Made by a program: the position numbers and the translations under genes
Notes under the pieces: model-generated
Seen by the model: the letters and a program-made list of their open reading frames with translations, nothing else
The model's database searches: none
Told to the model about the DNA's origin: nothing
Part shown: piece after piece, positions 1 through 6,441 of the stretch
How positions within the stretch are numbered: position 1 is the stretch's first letter
Layout of the letters: every line of letters begins with the position of its first letter
From: Acidobacteriota bacterium
GTDB taxonomy: Bacteria > Acidobacteriota > Terriglobia > Terriglobales > Acidobacteriaceae
Reading direction: 5' to 3'
DNA length: 8,215 nt
NCBI GenBank assembly: GCA_003224835.1
Contig: QHZX01000078.1
Location: 8,172-16,386 of the forward strand

Positions 1-386
1 GAAAGAGGCAGCGCGTTTACGAACGCGTTAACGCTGTCGCTAACTTCCTTCTCGGATTCTTTGCTGCCAATAGAATCCGCTTCCACTACGATGTGCAGCC
101 AAATTTGAGCTTCAGGCGCGCTCTGAAGGGTTTGTTCCAGGAAACCGGCTGGGATTTCGAAATGACCAGCAAAATGGAAGGACAGCGGTGGCAGCACGAT
201 CAATTTGCCCGGGACTTCACACTGCTGGGCGGCTGTTAATCCTGCCCTAACGCTTTGGTCGGTCGGAATTGACATCGCAACCCGCGGCAGTCCGACTTGC
301 GCTCTGAGTGGTAAAATCAGAAACATCGAAAGCAACAAGCTCAGCGTTAGCGGCCGGCAATTTATCCGTCGGTAATAACTAGGCAT
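1..386 (-). CDS. Secreted protein of unknown function, N-terminal part (runs off the left edge)
   Basis: An open frame of 128 codons runs from an ATG at 386 to the window edge without a stop, so the C-terminus is missing. The N-terminus is a clear Sec signal peptide: a basic n-region (YYRRINCR, residues 4-11), a hydrophobic core (about 13-26) and a likely cleavage after LRA at about residue 29. The mature part begins QVGLP. It contains an alternating hydrophobic segment (KLIVLPPL) and later AQIWLHIVVEADS, which look like beta strands of an alpha/beta fold. I do not recognise the family. An in-frame ATG at 431 would add 15 residues. I prefer 386 because it gives a normal-length signal peptide and lies downstream of the candidate promoter, but no strong Shine-Dalgarno decides it. 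The gene follows the exporter after 125 bp on the same strand and could be a looser operon member or its own unit. Confidence 0.7.
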   Translation of the reverse strand, partial: MPSYYRRINCRPLTLSLLLSMFLILPLRAQVGLPRVAMSIPTDQSVRAGLTAAQQCEVPGKLIVLPPLSFHFAGHFEIPAGFLEQTLQSAPEAQIWLHIVVEADSIGSKESEKEVSDSVNAFVNALPL

Positions 387-405
387 CGACTCGGACAAAA
401 CCAGC

Positions 406-450
406 GTTGCCGAGCGAATGGGCGATTTCATCAAAAATAAGTCCGGCAAC
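406..450. repeat. 7-bp perfect inverted repeat in the 387-511 intergenic gap
   Basis: GTTGCCG (406-412) and CGGCAAC (444-450) are perfect reverse complements separated by 31 nt. They lie in the gap between the exporter stop and the secreted-protein start, and the right arm falls within the spacer of the candidate promoter. This could be a regulator-binding palindrome or a weak hairpin. It is not followed by a T-tract, so it is not a standard terminator. A 7-bp repeat at this spacing can arise by chance. Confidence 0.3.
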
Positions 451-463
451 TAAGAATTGTAAA
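434..463 (-). promoter_or_regulatory. Candidate sigma70-like promoter for the secreted-protein gene
   Basis: On the minus strand TTTACA (458-463, five of six matches to TTGACA) is followed after 18 nt by TATTTT (434-439, four of six matches to TATAAT). It sits 48 bp upstream of the preferred ATG at 386. Transcription would begin near 427, inside the alternative longer start, which favours the shorter start. Short matches like this are common by chance. Confidence 0.25.
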
Positions 464-511
464 CTTGATAGACACCACATCCTAAAACTACTTATAAACT
501 TCGCTTCCAAA

Positions 512-3103
512 TCAATCCTCGCTTCGATTCCCAATCGCAACGCCCGTGACATTACGTCGCCGCTCTTCGAGCAGAATGACGGCGGGAATCAACAACAATC
601 CGCCAGCGAGCGCCAATGCAACGCCCAACGAAGTCACCAAGCCCATTTCCACCAGTGGCGCGAAACTGGAAGTCATCAGTGCCCCGAATCCAACCATCGT
701 AGTCAGGTTCGATTGAATCAGGGCCGCGCCTGAAGCCTTCGCGATGGCTAGAATTTCGTTGTGCTCATTCTCCTGATACCGCCGGACCAAATGGATTCCA
801 TTATCAATGCCGATACCAATGATGAGCGGAATCGCGGTAATTGAGATGAAGCTGAAGCGATGTCTCACAAGCAGTAACATGCCGAAAGTTGCAACCACGC
901 CAAATACGATTGGGATTAGTACTATTAGTGAGATGCGGAGATTGCGGAAACACAGATAAACAATCAACACAATCCCAGCCGCTGTCCACACCAATGCTTT
1001 TCTGCTGTCGTGAAGCACTTGCCTCTGCAGGTCCCGATTCATCTCGTCGAACGAAAACTCCGTGAAGCCTCCAAATTGACTACGCCAGGACTCAATAACG
1101 CTTTGCGGAACAAGTTCGACCGAATCCGAATCGGTGCCATAGAAGGCGATGGCGGCGACGTAGCTTGCGTCACCGGTTTTGCGGATGCTGTTGTTGAGCA
1201 CTCCCGCCGGCAGATACTTGGCGGCTGTTTGCAGCGTGATCGGATCATTCGCTACTTCTCTGGCATTGCCTAATTGGCGCAGGCGATCGATGAAAGGCTG
1301 GACTGATTGGGTTCGAAAGCCATTCTCGCGAAGCGCGCCCTCCAGAGCCCGAGCCGACGCCGCAAAATTGACTCCGACTAACAAACTCGCTCGTTCAGTT
1401 TGGGTTCGAGCTGATGGAAGCAGAAATGTAGGCGAAAAAATAGACTTGATGACACCACGATGCTGATAGTCCCCGAGCCTGGAAGTTAATTGCTCGGCTC
1501 TGTTCAGCACCTCCTGCTCGCCGCCGGCAATCAACAGCACGTGCGGAGTGCCCTCTATGCCGAACTTTGCGGAAAGCAGGTTGTGCGCAGCTACCGCTGG
1601 GTTATCGGCGCCTGCGATCTCAAAGTGCTTTTCGAATTTGATCGTCGGAAGAAATACTAATGACAGCACGAACACCCCAAGCCCCAAGCCCAACACAAGG
1701 CGGGTGTGTCGGCCCACAAAATCGACTGACTTCCGCGCCACAAAGGGAAGCAGGCGGAAGGTGATTGTCTGCGGTGCACGAGGCTTCGAGATTCGCCACC
1801 ATAACTGCAGCAACGCCGGAACAGTCAGCAGAGTATGCAGCATCATCATGAACATTCCCACTGTCAGGATGAACCCAAACTCCGCCAGTGCCTTGAAACT
1901 CGCATTGGCGAGTGACGCGGTTGCGGTGGCCGCGGTTATTATGCAGAGGAACACGCTGAACCCGGTGGTTTCGAAGGTCCGTAATACCGCTTCATTCAGC
2001 GTCCCGCCGTTCGCCCATTCCTGCGGCACGCGGTTGAAGAAGTGCACGATCTGGTCGTCGCCTAGTCCCGCGAGGATGGCGATAAAAGATAGGCTGATTA
2101 GATTTACTTCTCCCGGATAGAAACTTGCCACCCCTGTAGTCCATAGAATGCCGAGGCTGGCAGGCAGCAGCGACAAGAGCAGAAGTGGAATCCGCGGATA
2201 GATAATCAGGCATAACAGCAGATTGCCGATGATTGAAATCAGGGAAATTCGGCGAATATTCGTTTCGATAAGCTGGTGTTCCTGCTCCGCATAAACGTAT
2301 GCGCCTGCCGCAGTGGCCCGCACACCAGAGGCCCGCAGGTCCGGCTCAGCGGTTATCGATTGGATGTGCTCTTGCGTCCACTGCATTACTCGATCAGCGA
2401 AGTTGTAATCCATTGCCGATTCTCGAGGCTCGGCAAGGATGAGCAGCGCCCTATGATCTTTGCTGAAGAAGCGATTTCCAGATCCCCAGTTGAGATCGAA
2501 ATTTCCAAGCTGCGAGAGCCCCGGGCCGTTGCCAGTTATCACCGGCATCAGGCCCAGGGGATCGGCAACGAAGTAATTGGTTCCCAAGGAAGAGAATGGA
2601 TTGACCAGTTCGGTCGCTGCGCGGCGAACGTTTTGCTGAATCTGCTTGGGATCGAGCCGCTGCTTCAGAGCTTTCGCTTGATCAGGCCGTGCGAATGAGG
2701 GAAAGTTCCAGGTAAAGTACCGCACCACGTTCAACAGTTCTTCGTCCTGCAAGCCGCAGCGCGCGTCCACGAATAGTCCACTGGCCTGCATTTCGGAGGT
2801 GAGACGGCCGGCCAAATTTTCCATCTGGTCGGTGGTGTCCGTCCCTCCCGCGGGTGCCTCGATGACGACGAAGAGCTGATTGCCATAGCCCAGCTCTTTG
2901 CCGATCTGACTTGCGGCTCGCCATTGAGGGTCACCATTTCCAAACAAATCGGTCAGGTCGGTACCAGTTCGCAGGTTGTGAATGTTCGCGTAGAGAAATA
3001 TGGTGACGACGGCGCTCAGGAATACGACCAATCCTGGATGGTCTACTACGAGGCGGCCCATCAGGCGCATGCAACGGGCCATGATGCTGCGACTCCAGCC
3101 CAT
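512..3103 (-). CDS. MMPL/RND-superfamily lipid exporter, HpnN-like (863 aa)
   Basis: An inner-membrane exporter of the RND/MMPL superfamily, probably moving a hydrophobic lipid out of the inner membrane using the proton gradient. The layout is the duplicated 6+6 TM plan. TM1 is at about 22-42, a large periplasmic loop at about 43-284, TM2-6 at about 286-435, TM7 at about 467-487, a second periplasmic loop at about 488-702, and TM8-12 at about 703-845. Each half carries the family's charged TM4 motif: GLGDD..VHF (D349/D350, H354) and GIGIDNGIHL (D767, H771), the probable proton-relay residues. Length and layout fit HpnN, the hopanoid transporter that carries hopanoids to the outer membrane in Rhodopseudomonas. 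The ATG start overlaps the dehydratase stop by one base (TAATG), implying translational coupling. No squalene-hopene cyclase or other hopanoid gene is visible here, so the cargo is not established. Mycolic-acid-type MMPL proteins and aryl-polyene exporters are alternative relatives. Confidence 0.9.
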   Translation of the reverse strand: MGWSRSIMARCMRLMGRLVVDHPGLVVFLSAVVTIFLYANIHNLRTGTDLTDLFGNGDPQWRAASQIGKELGYGNQLFVVIEAPAGGTDTTDQMENLAGRLTSEMQASGLFVDARCGLQDEELLNVVRYFTWNFPSFARPDQAKALKQRLDPKQIQQNVRRAATELVNPFSSLGTNYFVADPLGLMPVITGNGPGLSQLGNFDLNWGSGNRFFSKDHRALLILAEPRESAMDYNFADRVMQWTQEHIQSITAEPDLRASGVRATAAGAYVYAEQEHQLIETNIRRISLISIIGNLLLCLIIYPRIPLLLLSLLPASLGILWTTGVASFYPGEVNLISLSFIAILAGLGDDQIVHFFNRVPQEWANGGTLNEAVLRTFETTGFSVFLCIITAATATASLANASFKALAEFGFILTVGMFMMMLHTLLTVPALLQLWWRISKPRAPQTITFRLLPFVARKSVDFVGRHTRLVLGLGLGVFVLSLVFLPTIKFEKHFEIAGADNPAVAAHNLLSAKFGIEGTPHVLLIAGGEQEVLNRAEQLTSRLGDYQHRGVIKSIFSPTFLLPSARTQTERASLLVGVNFAASARALEGALRENGFRTQSVQPFIDRLRQLGNAREVANDPITLQTAAKYLPAGVLNNSIRKTGDASYVAAIAFYGTDSDSVELVPQSVIESWRSQFGGFTEFSFDEMNRDLQRQVLHDSRKALVWTAAGIVLIVYLCFRNLRISLIVLIPIVFGVVATFGMLLLVRHRFSFISITAIPLIIGIGIDNGIHLVRRYQENEHNEILAIAKASGAALIQSNLTTMVGFGALMTSSFAPLVEMGLVTSLGVALALAGGLLLIPAVILLEERRRNVTGVAIGNRSED

Positions 3104-3555
3104 TAGCCTGAAACCACCGTCAACTCACCACTCGCGACCATTTCCTCGCATACCCACACCGTTGCACCGATGCACGCCAGTTTCCCAGCCTCGGTCAGTT
3201 TTTTCGTTTCAATGCGCAGTTCTTGGCCGGGTGTGACCGGTTTGAGAAATTTAAAGCGGTTTACGGATGCGAGCAGTGCTATTTCTCCCGCACTCTTCTT
3301 ATTGCCTTGTGGCGCTACTGATCCCAGCATCACTCCTGCGGTCTGGGCTACGGCTTCGATCAGGAGAACCCCCGGAAGAATTGGCTTGGCAGGAAAATGT
3401 CCGGAAAAAATCGGGCTCGCCGGATCTACAAACTTCACCGCTACACAACGAACTCCGGGTTCCAGTTCTTCTACTCGATCAATCCACAAGAACGGAGGGC
3501 GATGAGGAATCAGCGTCTCGATTTCACTTCGCTGCATCACCTTGGGATTGATCAC
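3103..3555 (-). CDS. fabZ: 3-hydroxyacyl-ACP dehydratase, FabZ-type hotdog protein (150 aa)
   Basis: A cytosolic hotdog-fold dehydratase that converts (3R)-hydroxyacyl-ACP to trans-2-enoyl-ACP in fatty-acid-type elongation. The family signatures are intact: LIPHRPPFLWIDRV near residues 15-28, the catalytic histidine in SGHFPAKPILPGV (H53) and the catalytic glutamate in LLIEAVAQ (E67). The 150-aa length is normal for FabZ. The GTG start at 3555 overlaps the TGA of the LolA-like gene by 4 nt (GTGA). An in-frame ATG at codon 7 (3537) is the alternative start; neither has a strong Shine-Dalgarno. It is not beside lpxD/lpxA, where housekeeping fabZ usually lies, so it is probably a dedicated paralogue acting on a specialised acyl chain, as in aryl-polyene and related lipid clusters. 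That specialisation is inferred from context only. Confidence 0.88.
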   Translation of the reverse strand: MINPKVMQRSEIETLIPHRPPFLWIDRVEELEPGVRCVAVKFVDPASPIFSGHFPAKPILPGVLLIEAVAQTAGVMLGSVAPQGNKKSAGEIALLASVNRFKFLKPVTPGQELRIETKKLTEAGKLACIGATVWVCEEMVASGELTVVSG

Positions 3556-4220
3556 TTGGGTTTGTATACCTCAAACATGTCCTTGGGAATTTTCGGATTC
3601 ATCGAGGTTACGTCGATGACGAACACGCTGTTTACACCGCTCTTGCCATTCACTTCCAGCGATCGCAGCAGGAAATCTTTCTTATCCAGTTTCACGATCA
3701 TAAAATTCAGTTTGTCGCGAAAAGTATTGGTCCGCGGAACCAGTTTCATCTGGTAATCCGGGCCGTCCTGTTTCACGCTGATCGTGAAATTCTTTTTTAC
3801 ATTTCCGAGGGAATTCTCCCCACCGAAATAAGACTGCACCCGGCGCACGTTTTTTCCGATTTCCCTCACTTGAGTATTGCCGCCAGACGTAACGTTGAGA
3901 TAATTCTCGTTGAAGCGAATACTCATCCTGGAGGGTTCGACGTACTCCAGTGAGAACTTGGTTGTGCCTTCCGCACAAAACTTGCCGTGGAGGACCAGAG
4001 GTTTCACCATCAGATCAGAGGTGCGGGTCTCGGTGATAATCCCGCACATGCTCGCGTATTTTTTTTGTGCTTGTTGGATCCCGTTCCAGACTTGGCTTAG
4101 CAGATCGTTCGTCTGTGCGGCCAGAACTCCCGGAAAGATAAAAACTGTAAGCAGAGCACAGAGCAATCGCAGAAAAATTGCGCGCCCTGAACCTGCCTTC
4201 TTGAACTCCTCTACTATCAC
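3552..4220 (-). CDS. LolA-like outer-membrane lipoprotein/lipid carrier (222 aa)
   Basis: A predicted exported protein of the LolA/LolB-like half-barrel superfamily, which carries acyl chains across the periplasm in a hydrophobic cavity. The N-terminus has a long n-region (basic residues K7, K8, R13, R18), a hydrophobic core at about 14-33 and an AxA-type site near VLAAQ (residues 32-36). After an early helix (about 38-57, NDLLSQVWNGIQQAQKKYAS) there are alternating strands with the typical pattern: a chain modification strand (LHGKFCAEG, 77-85), FSLEYVEPSRMSIRF (89-103) and a C-terminal strand ending in KIPKDMFEVYKPK, as in LolA. C59 and C82 might form a disulfide. The GTG start lies in a GTGA overlap with the radical SAM stop, and the gene's TGA overlaps the dehydratase GTG in the same way. 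Position between an enzyme and an exporter suggests a lipid cargo. Sequence similarity to LolA is distant, so the cargo is inference. Confidence 0.78.
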   Translation of the reverse strand: MIVEEFKKAGSGRAIFLRLLCALLTVFIFPGVLAAQTNDLLSQVWNGIQQAQKKYASMCGIITETRTSDLMVKPLVLHGKFCAEGTTKFSLEYVEPSRMSIRFNENYLNVTSGGNTQVREIGKNVRRVQSYFGGENSLGNVKKNFTISVKQDGPDYQMKLVPRTNTFRDKLNFMIVKLDKKDFLLRSLEVNGKSGVNSVFVIDVTSMNPKIPKDMFEVYKPK

Positions 4221-6277
4221 AGATTCTCTGGCACTCGGGGCGGGGTGGATTTGGCGCCGAGTTCGATCTGTACTAACTCTGGAACGGGTTGCTCTTTCAG
4301 CGCGAACTCGCGGTAGAGCTTGGCCAAGTCGCGCCGCTCGACTCTGGCCCGCAGCTTTTCTTCGCGAGCATTTTTCGCAATGCCAAGTTGTTCAAGATCA
4401 TGCTGAGACTCATTGGTGACAATCTCGTCCTTCAATACCAGGTGATGCTCCGTACTGCTGAGCTTCACACTCTTGCCACCGGCGAAAATCTCGTGCCGGC
4501 CGTGCTCCTCATACCACTTCGTCAAAGTGGCGGTCATATGCATCTTCTCGATGATTTGCCGCCAACCTACGCCGGTGTTGTAAGCGCAAAAAGAAATCTC
4601 TCCCTCTTGCGTAGCGTATGGGATGATGCACTGCTCGGTCCGCCGAAAATCGTAATTGAATAGATCCTGGAACCACATTCCCGCCACGAACAATAGGTTC
4701 CACCGGTCGGCACGTCGGCTCAAAATGTCCGCCATTGTCCGCTTGGCGGAGACGTCACCATAATCGTGTTCGGTTGCACCCAGGCCCTTGTCGAGCTTCT
4801 TCAGCATGTCGATGGAACGGAAATGTGTCGGCGAATGGAACGCATCGTAATTCCGAACTAATGCGAGAGCCATTCCGACAACCGATATCCAGCGGCTTCG
4901 GGCCCAGTCATTGACCCTGGCAACGTCCTTCGCAAACTGGTCGGCATTTAAGAACGCGGTCACCGGAACTGCCTCGCGCGTCTGCTTGTCGACCATGATC
5001 GCCATTCCCACACCACAGTTGGGATGACAGCCGCAGGCGACGTGGCCCCAGGCGGCGTCGGGGCCGTGAACAAGATCGGCCCAGTCAGAAAAGGTGCTCA
5101 AGAACGAGAGCGGGAACCAGTCACGAACCGGTTCACCCATATGCAACTGTGCTTTTACGTCGTGCGCAAGATGCGAGAGTGTATAGCGTTGCGCTTTCCG
5201 GCGTTCATCAGTAATGGCTTCGTCGCGGCCGGTGAAAGAGACCGGCTGGAACGACACCAGGGCGATTTTATCCGGGTTGTCGAGAGCGAATTGCACGACC
5301 CGGCCCACCTGCTGGTTGTTGATCCCATTGACCACGGTGGTCACGAGCACGATTTCCACACCGTTGGAGTGCAAGTTCTCAATCGCGCGCAGCTTCAAGT
5401 CGAACAGGTTTCCAACGTTGCGATGAGAATTGGCCGCATTGCCGATCCCGTCGAATTGGAGATAAGCGTAGCGCAACCCTGCGTCCGCAGCTTGGGCTGC
5501 AAATTCTGGACTTTTAGCAAACTCGATGCCATTGGTTGCAGCCTGCACGCTGTCGTAGCCGAGTTGACGGGCGTAACGAATAGCGTCAAGGAAATAAGGA
5601 GAGAGTGTCGGCTCGCCTCCCGAAAACTGCACCGACATCTGGCGCCGCGGCTTGATGGCAATTGCATTGTCGAGCAGCGTCTTGATTTCTTCCCAGGTAA
5701 GCTCGTGCACGAACCCAACCTGGTTCGCGTCCATAAAACACGGGTCACACATCATATTGCAGCGGTTGGTCAGGTCGATGGTCAGGACCGAGCCACGACC
5801 GTGCTTGATGGTGCTGCTGCCGTGATTATGCAGTTTCTTGTCGTTGTGGGCACGGATATCCCGGCCAGGGAAGGTCTCCTCCAGGTGCCGAAAGAATTGC
5901 GGATCAATGGAGATGACGTCTTCAAAATGTCCGTGGATTGGGCAATCCTTGACCATCAGGATTTTGCCGTCGCGCTCGATAATCTGCGCCTTTATTTCAC
6001 CTGGCTTTTCGTTTAACAGAATGCGGTAATCCTGTTTACCATCAACAATCTTTTCGCGGATCTCCGGCACACAGCGCGGGCACAACGAATCGGTTTGCCG
6101 CGGCCAGCCTAGGGGAGGCTTCGATTTTTCACGCGACTTCAATAGCGGCTTATCCGACCACTTGGGTGTGAAAGATGGATTCTCGGGAAAGAGGTTGTTA
6201 CTCAGACAAAATATCCGCCACGCCCCGTTCGCGGCAATTGACAGCGCCTTTTCCAGGTACTTAATGGGCTTACGCAC
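4217..6277 (-). CDS. Radical SAM protein of the tetraether-lipid-synthase (Tes/MJ0619) type (686 aa)
   Basis: Residues are numbered from the GTG at 6277, which has an ideal GGAGGA 9 nt upstream. An upstream in-frame GTG at 6310 (11 codons earlier) would place that Shine-Dalgarno inside the gene. An N-terminal metal-binding knuckle SLCPRC (C66, C69) pairs with DCPIHGHF (C112, H115). The radical SAM core has TNRCNMMCDPCF (CX3CX2C; C173, C177, C180), FSGGEPTL (219-226), AATNGIEFA, YLQFDGI, a VVLV-like strand ending in TTVVNGINNQQVG, and SFQPVSFTGR (about 342-351). Further cysteines follow at ACGCHPNC (C415, C417, C421), EQC (C550) and ISFCAYN (C564). This order is that of the Tes family, whose archaeal member joins two lipid tails by C-C coupling of unactivated methyl carbons and carries extra Fe-S clusters plus a rubredoxin-like iron site. 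The C-terminal ~110 residues are charged and helical and exceed the archaeal length. It is the first gene of the operon. I am confident of the family; the exact substrate is inferred. Confidence 0.88.
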   Translation of the reverse strand: MRKPIKYLEKALSIAANGAWRIFCLSNNLFPENPSFTPKWSDKPLLKSREKSKPPLGWPRQTDSLCPRCVPEIREKIVDGKQDYRILLNEKPGEIKAQIIERDGKILMVKDCPIHGHFEDVISIDPQFFRHLEETFPGRDIRAHNDKKLHNHGSSTIKHGRGSVLTIDLTNRCNMMCDPCFMDANQVGFVHELTWEEIKTLLDNAIAIKPRRQMSVQFSGGEPTLSPYFLDAIRYARQLGYDSVQAATNGIEFAKSPEFAAQAADAGLRYAYLQFDGIGNAANSHRNVGNLFDLKLRAIENLHSNGVEIVLVTTVVNGINNQQVGRVVQFALDNPDKIALVSFQPVSFTGRDEAITDERRKAQRYTLSHLAHDVKAQLHMGEPVRDWFPLSFLSTFSDWADLVHGPDAAWGHVACGCHPNCGVGMAIMVDKQTREAVPVTAFLNADQFAKDVARVNDWARSRWISVVGMALALVRNYDAFHSPTHFRSIDMLKKLDKGLGATEHDYGDVSAKRTMADILSRRADRWNLLFVAGMWFQDLFNYDFRRTEQCIIPYATQEGEISFCAYNTGVGWRQIIEKMHMTATLTKWYEEHGRHEIFAGGKSVKLSSTEHHLVLKDEIVTNESQHDLEQLGIAKNAREEKLRARVERRDLAKLYREFALKEQPVPELVQIELGAKSTPPRVPENL

Positions 6278-6286
6278 TTGCCTTAA

Positions 6287-6292
6287 TCCTCC
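6287..6292 (-). promoter_or_regulatory. Shine-Dalgarno that fixes the radical SAM start
   Basis: GGAGGA on the minus strand lies 9 nt upstream of the GTG at 6277. This is strong and well spaced, so it selects the 686-residue start over the GTG at 6310. Confidence 0.75.
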
Positions 6293-6299
6293 GTGTTGA

Positions 6300-6328
6300 G
6301 CCGCTGGCACACGTCCCCCCCCAGTGGC
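6300..6328 (-). other. Leader hairpin with a G8 tract upstream of the radical SAM operon
   Basis: GCCGCTGG (6300-6307) and CCAGTGGC (6321-6328) on the plus strand form an 8-bp inverted repeat with one G-T or A-C pair. The 13-nt loop side includes most of a run of eight C (6315-6322), read as G8 in the operon transcript. The structure ends 7 nt before the Shine-Dalgarno, so it could affect initiation. No function is established. Confidence 0.4.
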
Positions 6329-6345
6329 CTGCTCGGATTCCGAAG

Positions 6346-6373
6346 ACTATCAGAAGGCGTTCTTGCGCGACAA
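6346..6373 (-). promoter_or_regulatory. Candidate promoter for the radical SAM-LolA-FabZ-exporter operon
   Basis: On the minus strand TTGTCG (6368-6373, four of six) and GATAGT (6346-6351, four of six) are separated by 16 nt. This would give a leader of about 60 nt containing the hairpin and Shine-Dalgarno. The match is weak, but the region is the only sizeable gap ahead of a gapless operon. Confidence 0.28.
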
Positions 6374-6397
6374 CTTCCGCTTGTTCCTCTTGCCGGA

Positions 6398-6403
6398 TAT
6401 TAT
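6398..6403 (+). promoter_or_regulatory. Possible -10 element for the PHP gene
   Basis: TATTAT lies 38 bp ahead of the ATG at 6442 and matches five of six consensus bases. No acceptable -35 hexamer lies at 16-18 bp spacing, so the call is weak. No clear Shine-Dalgarno precedes the PHP start, so its message may be leaderless or short-leadered. Confidence 0.2.
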
Positions 6404-6441
6404 CAGCGAAATTACACTTGCACATTCCCCATGGTCACGCG

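Noticed and set aside
387..511. Terminator after the exporter gene
   Set aside because: The only inverted repeat (406-412 with 444-450) has a 31-nt spacer and no following T-tract in the direction of transcription.
1548..2120. A 190-codon open frame on the plus strand opposite the exporter gene
   Set aside because: Its translation is rich in Ser/Arg/Pro/Asn without hydrophobic or domain periodicity, and it is antisense to the transmembrane half of the exporter.
5024..6016. A 330-codon open frame on the plus strand opposite the radical SAM gene
   Set aside because: It is fully antisense to a protein with unmistakable family motifs, its translation has no recognisable domain pattern, and no Shine-Dalgarno or operon context supports it. 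High-GC antisense frames of this size are common.
4217..6277. HpnH-type hopanoid radical SAM enzyme, suggested by the HpnN-like neighbour
   Set aside because: HpnH is much shorter and lacks the N-terminal CxxC...CxxH knuckle and the later Cys-rich segments; the QFDGI, VVNGxN and FQPVSFTGR blocks match Tes instead.
4217..6310. Radical SAM gene starting at the GTG at 6310
   Set aside because: The strong GGAGGA at 6287-6292 would then lie inside the gene, while it sits at ideal distance from the GTG at 6277.
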